A program made the translations under genes and the position numbers. From an uncultured Coriobacteriaceae bacterium (lineage in GTDB: Bacteria > Actinomycetota > Coriobacteriia > Coriobacteriales > Atopobiaceae): a DNA stretch of 64,000 nt. Below are positions 51,803-60,562 of this stretch, in pieces. The DNA lies in assembly GCA_948439405.1 (NCBI GenBank), contig CAOJNB010000002.1, positions 101,778 through 165,777 on the forward strand, written 5' to 3'. Each line of letters begins with the position of its first letter. Position 1 is the first letter of the stretch. The notes below the pieces were generated by a model that made no database searches, was not told the DNA's origin, and saw only the letters and a list, made by a program, of their open reading frames with translations.

Positions 51803-51856
51803 GTACGAAGCGGGGGTCGACTTGGCGCAAGAGCCAAGAAGACCCCCGCTTTGTAC
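51803..51856. repeat. Family 3 hairpin with inner stem
   Basis: GTACGAAGCGGGGGTC (51803-51818) pairs with GACCCCCGCTTTGTAC (51841-51856), 15 of 16 plus a G-T pair, enclosing CTTGGC-GCAAGA-GCCAAG (51821-51838). It ends 40 nt from the ettA stop, so it may act on the ettA transcript. No gene is present in 51604-51896. Confidence 0.8.
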
Positions 51857-51896
51857 GGTCGGCTCGGGATGGGGCGCACCGAGACGCGCATCTCCG

Positions 51897-53576
51897 CTAG
51901 TCGCGCGTGAGCTTGCGGTGCAGGCGGTGCGGCTTGGAGGCCTCGGGCCCCAGGCGCCGCTCGCGGTCCTCCTGGTAGGAGGCGAAGTTGCCCTCGTACC
52001 AGTACCAGCGCGCAGGGTTCTCGTCATCGCCCTCCCAGGCGAGGATGTGGGTGGCGACGCGATCGAGGAACCAGCGGTCGTGGCTGACGACCACGCTGCA
52101 GCCCGGGAACGCGTCGAGCGCCTCCTCGAGGCTCTCGAGCGTCTCGACGTCCAGGTCGTTGGTCGGCTCGTCGAGCAGCAGCAGGTTGCCGCCCTGCTTG
52201 AGCGTGAGCGCGAGGTTCAGGCGGTTGCGCTCGCCGCCGGAGAGGACTCCGGCGCACTTCTGCTGGTCGGAGCCCTTGAACCCGAAGCTAGCCACGTAGG
52301 CGCGGCTGGGGATCTCCGTGTCGCCGACGACGATCGCGTCCGCGCCGTCCGAGACGACCTCCCACAGCGTCTTGTCCGGGTCGATGCCGGCGCGGTTCTG
52401 GTCGACGTAGCTCACCTGCACGGACTCGCCCACCTCGAGGGTGCCCGAGTCCGGCTCCTCCAGGCCGACGATCGTCTTCAGCAGGGTCGTCTTGCCGACG
52501 CCGTTCGGGCCGATCACGCCGACGATGCCGTTGCGCGGCAGGGTGAAGGAGAGGTCGTCGACGAGCACGCGGTCGCCGTAGCCCTTCGTGAGGTGCTCGG
52601 CCACCACGACCTTCTGGCCCAGGCGCGGGCCGACGGGGATGTGGATCTCGGTGAAGTCCACGCCGCGCGCGGCGCGGGCCTCCGCCTCCATCTGCTCGTA
52701 GCGCTCGAGGCGGGCGCGGCTCTTGGCCTGGCGCGCCTTGGGGCTGGAGCGCACCCACGCGAGCTCGCGCTCGAGCTTCTTGGCGCGCTTGGCGTTCTGC
52801 TGGCCCTCAACGGCGAGGCGCGCCGCCTTCTTCTCGAGGTAGGTGGAGTAGTTGCCCTCGTAGGGGTAGAGGGTGCCGCGGTCGACCTCGCAGATCCAGC
52901 CGGCGACGTTGTCGAGGAAGTAGCGGTCGTGGGTGACGGCCATCACGGCGCCGGGGTAGGTGTGCAGGAACTGCTCGAGCCACAGCACGCTCTCGGCGTC
53001 GAGGTGGTTCGTGGGCTCGTCGAGCAGCAGCAGGTCGGGCGCCTCGAGCAGGATGCGGCACAGGGCCACGCGACGGCGCTCGCCGCCGGAGAGCACGGAG
53101 ACCGGGGTGTCCGGGTCCGGGCACTGCAGGGCGTCCATCGCCTGGTTGAGCTTGGAGTCGAGGTCCCAGCCGCCGACGGCGTCGATCTCGGTCTGCAGGG
53201 TGCCCATCTCGGCCATGAGGGCGTCGAAGTCGCAGTTCGGGTCCGCCATCTCGGCGGAGATCTCGTTGAAGCGGGCGACCTTGGCGAGCACGTCGGCGAA
53301 GGCGAGCTCCACGTTCTCGCGGACCGTCTTGTCCTCCTCGAGCTTGGGCTCCTGCTCGAAGATGCCGACGGTGTAGCCCGGGGTGAGCATCGCATCGCCG
53401 GCCGAGACGTCCTCGAGGCCGGCCATCACGCGCAGCAGCGTCGACTTGCCCGCCCCGTTGGGGCCGACGACGCCGATCTTGGCGCCCGGGTATACCCCGA
53501 CGGTGACGTCGTCGAGGATCACCTTGTCGCCGTGGGCCTTGCGTGCGCGGATGAGCTGGTAGACGAACTCTGCCAT
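51897..53576 (-). CDS. ettA: Energy-dependent translational throttle protein (ABC-F)
   Basis: A 559-residue ABC-F ATPase acting at the ribosomal E site. Two ATPase halves: Walker A GVVGPNGAGKSTLLRV (about 35), signature LSGGERRRVALC (about 160), Walker B LLLLDEPTNHLD (about 182); second set GVIGPNGVGKTTLLKT (about 355), LSGGERNRLNLA and LLLLDEPTNDLD. The interdomain linker ends in WVRSSPKARQAKSRARLERY (about 280), the EttA-type P-site tRNA-interacting motif. The C-terminus KLTRD is short. It diverges from cysK. Confidence 0.96.
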   Translation of the reverse strand: MAEFVYQLIRARKAHGDKVILDDVTVGVYPGAKIGVVGPNGAGKSTLLRVMAGLEDVSAGDAMLTPGYTVGIFEQEPKLEEDKTVRENVELAFADVLAKVARFNEISAEMADPNCDFDALMAEMGTLQTEIDAVGGWDLDSKLNQAMDALQCPDPDTPVSVLSGGERRRVALCRILLEAPDLLLLDEPTNHLDAESVLWLEQFLHTYPGAVMAVTHDRYFLDNVAGWICEVDRGTLYPYEGNYSTYLEKKAARLAVEGQQNAKRAKKLERELAWVRSSPKARQAKSRARLERYEQMEAEARAARGVDFTEIHIPVGPRLGQKVVVAEHLTKGYGDRVLVDDLSFTLPRNGIVGVIGPNGVGKTTLLKTIVGLEEPDSGTLEVGESVQVSYVDQNRAGIDPDKTLWEVVSDGADAIVVGDTEIPSRAYVASFGFKGSDQQKCAGVLSGGERNRLNLALTLKQGGNLLLLDEPTNDLDVETLESLEEALDAFPGCSVVVSHDRWFLDRVATHILAWEGDDENPARWYWYEGNFASYQEDRERRLGPEASKPHRLHRKLTRD

Positions 53577-53709
53577 GTCGTGGTCCCTTCGGTCGAGGCT
53601 GCGCGGGCGGCGCATCGCATGTCGAGGGAGAGTCTACCTGGGAGCCGGGGGGACGGGACGCTCCGAGCCGTACACTTATCGAAGCTACGCAGATGACGGA
53701 GGAGCCCCC

Positions 53710-54627
53710 ATGCCCTACGCACGCACCGTCGACGACCTCATCGGCGACACCCCGCTCGTCGACCTCACCCCGCTCGCCGGCGACCGCACGGCCGCCCGCA
53801 TCCTCGGCAAGTACGAGGCGACGAACCCCGGCGGCTCGATCAAGGACCGCGTCGCCAAGTACATCCTCGACGACGCCGAGGCCGCCGGGGCGCTGCGCCC
53901 CGGCGGCACCGTCATCGAGCCCACCTCCGGCAACACGGGAGTCGGGCTCGCCATGCTCGCCGCCGCCCGCGGGTACCGGCTCGTGCTCACCATGCCCGAC
54001 ACGATGAGCGTCGAGCGCCGCCTGCTCGCCGAGGCCTACGGCGCCGAGGTCGTGCTCACGCCGGGCGCCGAGGGCATGCAGGGCGCCGTCGAGCGCGCCG
54101 AGGAGCTCCGCGCGACGACGCCCGGCTCGATCGTCGCCGGCCAGTTCGAGAACCCCGCCAACCCGCGGGCCCACTACGAGACGACCGGCCCCGAGATCTG
54201 GGACGCGACCGACGGCGAGGTCGACGTCGTGGTGGCGGGCGCCGGCACGGGCGGCACGATCTCAGGGGTCGCGCGCCTCCTGAAGGAGCGGAAGCCCTCC
54301 GTCCGCGCCTTCGCGGTGGAGCCCGCGGAGTCGCAGGTGCTCGCCGGCGGGCCGGCGGGTCCCCACGGAATCCAGGGCATCGGGGCGAACTTCGTGCCGG
54401 CCGCCTACGACGCCTCCGTCGTCGACGAGGTGCTGCCCGTCGCGACCGAGGCCGCGATCGCGACGAAGCGGCGGCTCGCACGCGAGCTGGGCCTGCTCGT
54501 CGGCATCTCGTCCGGCGCCGCCGTCGCCGCCGCGCTCGAGGTCGCGGCGCGCCCGGAGTGCCGGGGGGCCACGGTCGTCGCGGTCCTGCCCGACACCGGC
54601 GAGCGCTACCTCTCGTCGGGGGCGTAG
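53710..54627 (+). CDS. cysK: Cysteine synthase (O-acetylserine sulfhydrylase)
   Basis: A 305-residue PLP enzyme using O-acetylserine, the CysE product, and sulfide. The PLP lysine is in NPGGSIKDRVA (about 42), the substrate loop in EPTSGNTGVGLA (about 70), and the phosphate loop in GAGTGGTISGVA (about 178). ISSGAAVAAALEVA (about 266) is family-typical. TACACT (53671-53676) is a plausible -10 and GGAGGAG the ribosome site. Confidence 0.95.
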   Translation: MPYARTVDDLIGDTPLVDLTPLAGDRTAARILGKYEATNPGGSIKDRVAKYILDDAEAAGALRPGGTVIEPTSGNTGVGLAMLAAARGYRLVLTMPDTMSVERRLLAEAYGAEVVLTPGAEGMQGAVERAEELRATTPGSIVAGQFENPANPRAHYETTGPEIWDATDGEVDVVVAGAGTGGTISGVARLLKERKPSVRAFAVEPAESQVLAGGPAGPHGIQGIGANFVPAAYDASVVDEVLPVATEAAIATKRRLARELGLLVGISSGAAVAAALEVAARPECRGATVVAVLPDTGERYLSSGA

Positions 54628-54730
54628 CCGCCCCGCGGCGGCGTCGCGGAGCCCCATCCCCAGACGCGCCTGATATATCCTTTCACACGTGCGACACGTC
54701 CCATCCACCCGACGCCCCGAGGAGGCAGCC

Positions 54731-55069
54731 ATGTTCATCGTCAACGAGAGCGAGCGCGAGTTCCGCAACGGCGACTCCGGTCCCAAGTACCTCATGCAGG
54801 GACCCCGCATCAACCTGGGCATCTTCCGCCTGAAGCCCGGCGAGGACATGGCCCCGCACATGCACAACATCATGGAGGAGAACTTCTACGTGCTCGAGGG
54901 CACGCCCACCTTCGTGATCGACGGCGTGGAGCACCCGGCCAAGCCCGGCGACCTCGTGCACGTCGAGCCCGGCGAGGGCCACGGCATCCACAACCGCTCC
55001 GACGAGCCCTGCCTGCTGGTCTTCAACACGGACCCCTACGTGGAGGCCGGCGACAAGGTCAACCTCTAA
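54731..55069 (+). CDS. Cupin domain protein
   Basis: A 112-residue single-domain cupin. The metal-binding set is visible as APHMHNIMEENFYVLEG (two His and a Glu, about 41-57) and HGIHN (about 86). It could bind a metal and act as an isomerase, dioxygenase or sensor; no substrate can be given. GGAGGCAGCC is the ribosome site. The DUF1846 gene begins 1 nt after its stop. Confidence 0.88.
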   Translation: MFIVNESEREFRNGDSGPKYLMQGPRINLGIFRLKPGEDMAPHMHNIMEENFYVLEGTPTFVIDGVEHPAKPGDLVHVEPGEGHGIHNRSDEPCLLVFNTDPYVEAGDKVNL

Positions 55070-55070
55070 G

Positions 55071-56552
55071 ATGCGCCGGGGATTCGACGCCGAGGCCTAC
55101 CTCGAGATGCAGGCCGCCCGCATCCGCGAGCGGGTCGGCCAGTTCGGCGGCAAGCTCTACCTGGAGTTCGGCGGCAAGCTCTTCGACGACCACCACGCGG
55201 CGCGCGTGCTCCCCGGCTTCGAGCCCGACCTCAAGGCGCAGATGCTGCGCGGCCTCGCCGCCGACGCCGAGGCCCTCGTCGTGATCAACGCCGACGACAT
55301 CGAGCAGGACAAGCGCCGCAGCGACATCGGCATCTCCTACGGCGACGACGCGCTGCGCCTGCTGGACGCCTTCCGCAGCATCGGCCTCGAAGCCCGCAAC
55401 GTCGTGATGACGCACTACACCGGCCAGCACCAGGCGGAGGCCTGGCAGCGCTTCGCGGAGTCGATGGGGGTGCGCGTCCACCGCCACTACCTCATCGACC
55501 GCTACCCCTCCGACATCCCCCACATCCTCTCGGACGAGGGCTTCGGCAGGAACGACTTCGTGGAGACCTCGCGCCCCCTCGTCGTCGTGACGGCCCCGGG
55601 CCCGGGCTCCGGCAAGCTCGCCTGCTGCCTGTCGCAGCTCTACCACGAGCACGAGAGCGGCGTGCGCGCCGGCTACGCCAAGTTCGAGACCTTCCCGGTG
55701 TGGAACCTGCCGCTCACGCACCCGGTGAACTACGCCTACGAGGCGGCCACGGCCGACCTCGCCGACGACAACGTGATCGACCCCTTCCACCTGGAGGCCT
55801 ACGGCGAGGTCACGGTCAACTACAACCGCGACGTGGAGACCTTCCCCGTCCTCAAGGCCATGCTCGACGGCATCATGGGCGAGAGCCCCTACAAGTCGCC
55901 GACGGACATGGGCGTGAACATGGTCGGGAAGTGCATCTGCGACGACGAGGCGTGCTGCGACGCGGCCCGCAACGAGATCGTCCGCCGCTACTTCCAGACG
56001 GCCGAGCAGCTCAGGCGCACCGGCGAGGGAGCCGAGGCGCTGCGCAAGATCGAGCTGCTGATGAACGAGGCCAAGGTCGACGTCGACCTGAACCCGGCGC
56101 GCCAGGCGGCCCTCGCCAAGGAGGCCGAGACGGGGCATCCCGCCGGCGCCATGGTCCTGCCCGACGGCAGGATCGTGACGGGCAAGACCTCCGACCTGAT
56201 GGGCGCGGCCTCGTCGCTGCTCATCAAGGCGCTCAAGGCCGTCGCCGGCATCGACAAGGAGACCTCCATCGTCAGCGACGAGGCCCTCGTGCCGATCTGC
56301 CACCTCAAGACGGAGCACCTCAACAGCCGCAACCCTCGCCTGCACTCCGACGAGACGCTCATCGCGCTGTCGCTCTCGAGCGCGACCGACCCGCTCGCGG
56401 CGCGGGCGGTGGACTCCACCGCCGAGCTCAAGGGCTGCGACGCGTACTTCTCGGTGATCATCTCGCCGACCGACGAGGAGCTCTACCGGCAGCTCGGCAT
56501 CAACGTCTGCTGCGAGCCGAAGTTCGAGAAGCACGGCTTCTACCACAGCTGA
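55071..56552 (+). CDS. DUF1846 family protein
   Basis: A 493-residue cytoplasmic protein of the conserved DUF1846 family (GFDAEAYLEMQAARIRERV; LYLEFGGKLFDDHHAARVLP; VVTAPGPGSGKLACCLSQLY; GITSPTDEEL-like ISPTDEELYRQLGI). The GPGSGKLA stretch near 180 resembles a nucleotide-binding loop. The Cys-rich KCICDDEACCDAAR (about 285) is notable. The biochemical role is not known. It starts directly after the cupin gene and probably shares its message. Confidence 0.9.
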   Translation: MRRGFDAEAYLEMQAARIRERVGQFGGKLYLEFGGKLFDDHHAARVLPGFEPDLKAQMLRGLAADAEALVVINADDIEQDKRRSDIGISYGDDALRLLDAFRSIGLEARNVVMTHYTGQHQAEAWQRFAESMGVRVHRHYLIDRYPSDIPHILSDEGFGRNDFVETSRPLVVVTAPGPGSGKLACCLSQLYHEHESGVRAGYAKFETFPVWNLPLTHPVNYAYEAATADLADDNVIDPFHLEAYGEVTVNYNRDVETFPVLKAMLDGIMGESPYKSPTDMGVNMVGKCICDDEACCDAARNEIVRRYFQTAEQLRRTGEGAEALRKIELLMNEAKVDVDLNPARQAALAKEAETGHPAGAMVLPDGRIVTGKTSDLMGAASSLLIKALKAVAGIDKETSIVSDEALVPICHLKTEHLNSRNPRLHSDETLIALSLSSATDPLAARAVDSTAELKGCDAYFSVIISPTDEELYRQLGINVCCEPKFEKHGFYHS

Positions 56553-56578
56553 CGCGGACGGGCGAGCCGGGAGGGCGG

Positions 56579-57388
56579 ATGCGCAGGCGCAAGCCGAAGA
56601 ACTTCGACCTCGAGGAGCGCCTCGCGCGCTACGCGGACGCGATCGAGGTCCGTCCGGCCGCGTGGGCGGGCAGGTGGGCCGAGGCCTGCCACCCGCTCGT
56701 CGCGGCCGGCGACGCGGTCGGGCTCCCGCGCTACCGCGAGGTCCGCCTCGACCTGGGCTGCGGCAAGGGCGACTGGCTCGTCGCCTGCGCGGCCCGCGAC
56801 CCGGAGGTCCTTTGGGTCGGGATGGACTTCGAGCCGGTGTGCGTCGCCTACGCCGCCGAGGCCGTGTGCGAGGCGGGGCTCCCCAACGCCGTCGTCGTGC
56901 CCGGGACGGGCGCGGACGTCGTCCGCCTGTTCGGCCCCGGCGAGCTCGCTCAGGTCGCGATCAACTTCCCGACGCCGTTCACCCGCAGGCGCGACGCCCA
57001 CCTGCGCCTCGTGGCGCTCGAGCGCCTGATGGAGTACCGCCGCGCCCTCGCGCCGGGCGGCCGCCTCCGGCTGCGCACCGACAGCCAGCCGCTGCGCGAC
57101 TTCGCCCTCGGCCAGCTCGAGATCGCCGGCTACGACGTCCTCTGGAGCTGGGACGACGAGCGCGCCCACCTGCCGGACGAGCCCGTCACCTACTACGAGG
57201 AGCGCCTCGTCGCCCAGGGGGCGCGCGTGCTCTCGGTGTGCGCCGTCCCCGGCCCCGAGCCGGAGCGCGTCGAGCAGACCCGCTCGCTCAGCCTCGTCGA
57301 CTACCTGCCCGAGGACCTCGACGCGATGGACTACGTCCCCTACGGCATGGAGTGGACCGTCGAGACCATCCGCCGGCGCCGGCGCTGA
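56579..57388 (+). CDS. trmB: tRNA (guanine-N7-)-methyltransferase
   Basis: A 269-residue SAM-dependent methyltransferase making m7G46 in tRNA. The SAM loop is RLDLGCGKGDWLVACA (about 57-72). GMDFEPVCVAYAAE (about 82) and the TrmB-type VAINFPTPFTRRRDAHLRLV (about 123) match the PDPWPK-HxKRR region in altered form. YEERLVAQG (about 205) is the TY-E-KF equivalent. It is longer than most TrmB, with a C-terminal extra 45 residues. The core FPTPF for PDPWP lowers certainty a little. Confidence 0.85.
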   Translation: MRRRKPKNFDLEERLARYADAIEVRPAAWAGRWAEACHPLVAAGDAVGLPRYREVRLDLGCGKGDWLVACAARDPEVLWVGMDFEPVCVAYAAEAVCEAGLPNAVVVPGTGADVVRLFGPGELAQVAINFPTPFTRRRDAHLRLVALERLMEYRRALAPGGRLRLRTDSQPLRDFALGQLEIAGYDVLWSWDDERAHLPDEPVTYYEERLVAQGARVLSVCAVPGPEPERVEQTRSLSLVDYLPEDLDAMDYVPYGMEWTVETIRRRRR

Positions 57389-57502
57389 GCCCGCCGCGTG
57401 TCACCTCGTCGTTAACGCGGGAGCCCCGGCGCGCCGAGGGCGCGCGGGCGCCGGTAGAATCGTGGCCTGGCAGCACGGCACGCGAGAGCACCGGAGGCCC
57501 GC

Positions 57503-58705
57503 ATGGCGAAGATCCCCATGACCACGCCGCTCGTCGAGATGGACGGCGACGAGATGACCCGCATCATCTGGCAGATGATCAAGGACGACCTGATCGTCCC
57601 GCACGTCGACCTCAGGACCGAGTACTACGACCTGGGCCTCGAGCACCGCGACGAGACCGACGACCAGGTGACCCGCGACGCCGCGGAGGCGACCAAGCGG
57701 CTCGGCGTCGCCGTGAAGTGCGCCACGATCACGCCCAACCAGGCGCGCGTCGAGGAGTACGGGCTCAAGGAGATGTGGAAGAGCCCGAACGGCACCATCC
57801 GCGCCATGCTCGACGGCACCGTCTTCCGCACGCCGATCGTCATACGCGGCATCGACCCGGTGGTGAGCTGCTGGAAGAAGCCGATCACCATCGCCCGCCA
57901 CGCCTACGGCGACGTCTACCGCAACGTCGAGATCCGCGTCGAGGGCCCCGCCCGGGCGGAGCTCGTCGTCACCGGCGCCGACGGCGTCGAGCGCCGCGAG
58001 CTCGTCCACGAGTTCGACGGCCCCGGCGTCGTCCAGGGCATCCACAACCTCGACGCCTCGATCGGGAGCTTCGCGCGCAGCTGCTTCGAATTCGCCCTCT
58101 CGGCCGGCCAGGACCTGTGGTTCGCCACGAAGGACACCATCTCGAAGACGTACGACCACCGCTTCAAGGACGTCTTCCAGGAGGTCTACGACGCCGACTA
58201 CGCCGCCCGCTTCGAGGAGGCCGGCATCGAGTACTTCTACACGCTGATCGACGACGCCGTCGCCCGCGTGATGAAGTCCGAGGGCGGCTTCGTGTGGGCC
58301 TGCAAGAACTACGACGGCGACGTGATGAGCGACATGCTCTCCTCGGCGTTCGGCTCGCTCGCGATGATGACGAGCGTCCTCGTATCGCCGCACGGCTACT
58401 TCGAGTACGAGGCCGCGCACGGCACCGTCCAGCGCCACTACTACAGGCACCTCGCCGGCGAGCCCACCTCCACCAACTCGGTGGCGACGATCTTCGCCTG
58501 GTCCGGCGCGCTGCGCAAGCGCGGCCAGCTCGACGGCAACGGGGAGCTCGCCGCCTTCGCCGACCGCCTCGAGGCCGCGACCCTCGCCGTGATCGAGTCC
58601 GGCAGGATGACGGGCGACCTCGCGCGCATCACCTCGCTGCCCGACCCGGTGACCCTCGGCACCGAGGAGTTCATCCTCGCCGTCGCCGACGAGCTGGGGG
58701 CCTAG
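57503..58705 (+). CDS. icd: NADP-dependent isocitrate dehydrogenase
   Basis: A 400-residue homodimeric-type isocitrate dehydrogenase. It opens [20 protein letters not shown], with [20 protein letters not shown] (about 91) binding isocitrate, YNYDGD-type [11 protein letters not shown] (about 270) binding metal, and [20 protein letters not shown] (about 305) the NADP loop. TAGAAT (57455-57460) may be the -10, and GGAGG the ribosome site. Together with fumarase and malic enzyme elsewhere in the window it covers parts of the TCA cycle. Confidence 0.95.
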   Translation: MAKIPMTTPLVEMDGDEMTRIIWQMIKDDLIVPHVDLRTEYYDLGLEHRDETDDQVTRDAAEATKRLGVAVKCATITPNQARVEEYGLKEMWKSPNGTIRAMLDGTVFRTPIVIRGIDPVVSCWKKPITIARHAYGDVYRNVEIRVEGPARAELVVTGADGVERRELVHEFDGPGVVQGIHNLDASIGSFARSCFEFALSAGQDLWFATKDTISKTYDHRFKDVFQEVYDADYAARFEEAGIEYFYTLIDDAVARVMKSEGGFVWACKNYDGDVMSDMLSSAFGSLAMMTSVLVSPHGYFEYEAAHGTVQRHYYRHLAGEPTSTNSVATIFAWSGALRKRGQLDGNGELAAFADRLEAATLAVIESGRMTGDLARITSLPDPVTLGTEEFILAVADELGA

Positions 58706-58748
58706 TCCCCGAGCCCGCGGACGCGACGCGCGGAGACCGCACGAAAAG

Positions 58749-58781
58749 AGGGCCCGGACGCCGTCGCGGCGCCCGGGCCCT
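58749..58781 (-). terminator. Intrinsic terminator of hsp20 (also faces icd)
   Basis: A 15-bp stem (58749-58763 with 58767-58781, one mismatch) with loop TCG. Read on the minus strand it is followed by CTTTTCGT, so it mainly ends the hsp20 transcript. It can also fold on the icd message, but no T-run follows on that side. Confidence 0.8.
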
Positions 58782-58807
58782 GCCGAGTCGATGGGCCGTC
58801 CGTCCCG

Positions 58808-59227
58808 CTAGTCGATGGAGACCTTGGTGACGTTGGCCTTCGCGTCCTGCTTGGGGATGTTGATGGTGAGCATCCCGTCCTCGAGCTTGGCGGTGAGGCC
58901 GGAGGTCGCGGCGTCCTTCAGGTACACGCCGCGGGTGGCGCTCCACTCGCCCGTCTCCTTGTACAGGTAGTTCTTGGCCTTCTTCTCCTCGGACTCCGTC
59001 TTCTCCACGGAGATGGAGAGCCTGCCCTCGTTGAGCTCCACGTCGATCTGGTCGCGGGTCACGCCCGGCAGCTCGGCGGTGACCACGTAGGCGTCGCCGG
59101 CGTCCTCGACGTCCATGTTGAAGGCGTCGGAGGCGTTCACGCGCGCCAGCGGCATGTCGAAGAAGTCGTCGAAGGGCCAGCGGCTGATGGAGCGGCCGTA
59201 GCGGTTGCGGGGGATGAGGGTCGTCAT
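58808..59227 (-). CDS. Hsp20/alpha-crystallin small heat-shock protein
   Basis: A 139-residue holdase chaperone. The alpha-crystallin domain covers about 35-125 (DAGDAYVVTAELPGVTRDQI; LSISVEKTESEEKKAKNYLY; TSGLTAKLEDGMLTINIPKQ), with the GVL-like GMLTI motif and a C-terminal conserved NVTKVSID. The start ATG has AAGGAG 9 nt upstream. The 265-nt divergent spacer holds an unusual AT-rich stretch (59283-59395) with CTGACA and TATATT boxes, a candidate heat-responsive promoter. Confidence 0.94.
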   Translation of the reverse strand: MTTLIPRNRYGRSISRWPFDDFFDMPLARVNASDAFNMDVEDAGDAYVVTAELPGVTRDQIDVELNEGRLSISVEKTESEEKKAKNYLYKETGEWSATRGVYLKDAATSGLTAKLEDGMLTINIPKQDAKANVTKVSID

Positions 59228-59492
59228 GATGCATCACTCCTTGCGTCTCGTTCCTGCGATGCGATCGGGCATCTCGTTCGTCACAGTCATGTATTCCCGC
59301 ATCGCGGCCGAATATACGGAGAAGCGAAGATTTCCTCAGTTTCTTTCGCTCACTAAATCTAAGCGTTTTATTGTCAGATATAGGACGTGCGAGCGAGTTC
59401 GTGGCAATGCCGCGTCGCCGCGCGCACCGGCGCGCGGCGCGCCCGCGATGCCGTACACTTTGGGCGACGGCACTTCGCGAACGGGAGGAACC

Positions 59493-59882
59493 ATGGCCGA
59501 CACCGAGCGCGCGACGGGCGACGACGGTCGCCCCCACGTCGGCTCCAGGCGCCCGACGCGCCGCACCATCGACCCCATCGACCGCCTCTCCGAGGACGAA
59601 GCCGAGGCCAAGGTCACCTACGTGCACGACTCGTCCTACACCCTCCGCTCGAACGACCCCATCGCGGAGCGGAGCTACCGCCGCGCCCAGGCCGACCTCG
59701 AGCAGGCGCGCGAGGCCGACCAGCGCTACGCGCAGTACCTCTCCGTCCCCAAGGGCGGCCGCACGATCTTCACCCGCCGCAGGAGCACGACGGTCCTCAT
59801 GGTCGCAGTCGTCGTGGTTGCGGTGCTGCTCGTCCTCGTGCTCCTCTCCCTGCTCATCTGGGGGCTCATCCTCCCCGCCTAG
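59493..59882 (+). CDS. Hypothetical single-pass membrane protein
   Basis: A 129-residue protein with a charged soluble N-terminal part (TIDPIDRLSEDEAEAKVTYV; a helical READQRYAQYL) and one C-terminal helix (about 100-127, VLMVAVVVVAVLLVLVLLSL). The topology suggests the N-terminus is cytoplasmic with a short outside tail. No family is recognised. TACACT (59454-59459) and GGGAGGAA support expression. It diverges from hsp20. Confidence 0.75.
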   Translation: MADTERATGDDGRPHVGSRRPTRRTIDPIDRLSEDEAEAKVTYVHDSSYTLRSNDPIAERSYRRAQADLEQAREADQRYAQYLSVPKGGRTIFTRRRSTTVLMVAVVVVAVLLVLVLLSLLIWGLILPA

Positions 59883-60014
59883 CGCGATTCCACAGCACGC
59901 GCCTGATGCATGCGCGGTTTCCCTGTGGAGAGCGCGCGTGCGCGCACGCCCGGCTCCGCGGATGCCGTAGCCTCCCATGCCCGTATGCAGAGACCTTGCT
60001 GGAAAGGGGCACGT

Positions 60015-60479
60015 GTGAAGGCGTTCGTCAACGAGTTCAAGGAATTCATCTCCCGCGGCAACGTGATGGACATGGCCGTCGGTGTGGTCGTCGGCTCCGC
60101 GTTCACGAGCATCGTCAACTCCCTCGTGAACGACATCATCATGCCGATCGTCGGCATCATCACCGGCGGCATCGACTTCTCCTCGCTCAAGATCGGCCTC
60201 GGGGGCGCCCAGATCGCCTACGGCAACTTCCTGAACGCGATCATCAACTTCCTGATCGTGGCGTTCGCCATCTTCTGCGTCGTGAAGGCCATGAACACCT
60301 TCCGCGAGAAGAGCGCCGAGCTCATCGGCATCCAGAAGGCCGAGGAGGAGACCGCCACGCCGGTGTGCCCCTTCTGCTTCGAGGAGGTCAAGGAGGGCGC
60401 GACCCGCTGCCCGCACTGCGGCGCCGAGATCCCGGCCGCCCAGGTCCCCGGCACCGAGGAGGCGCCCGCGGAGGCCTAG
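60015..60479 (+). CDS. mscL: Large-conductance mechanosensitive channel with C-terminal zinc ribbon
   Basis: A 154-residue MscL. The N-terminal helix and first pore helix are [20 protein letters not shown], then [20 protein letters not shown]; the loop is [20 protein letters not shown]; the second helix [20 protein letters not shown]. After residue 115 a zinc ribbon [19 protein letters not shown] (about 122-140) replaces the usual short amphipathic end. The channel opens on hypo-osmotic stress. The start is GTG (60015) with AAAGGGGC upstream. Confidence 0.95.
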   Translation: MKAFVNEFKEFISRGNVMDMAVGVVVGSAFTSIVNSLVNDIIMPIVGIITGGIDFSSLKIGLGGAQIAYGNFLNAIINFLIVAFAIFCVVKAMNTFREKSAELIGIQKAEEETATPVCPFCFEEVKEGATRCPHCGAEIPAAQVPGTEEAPAEA

Positions 60480-60506
60480 TCCCCTCCCAGGCACGTCCGT
60501 GACGAC

Positions 60507-60545
60507 GCCGCGCCCGTCGGGAGCCCAGCTCCTGGCAGGCGCGGC
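60507..60545. terminator. Hairpin between mscL and feoB ends
   Basis: GCCGCGCC (60507-60514) and GGCGCGGC (60538-60545) pair perfectly around a 23-nt loop containing GGGAGCC/CTCCT symmetry. After it comes GCTCTTG. It lies between two convergent gene ends and could serve both. Confidence 0.45.
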
Positions 60546-60562
60546 GCTCTTGTGAGGAGGCG

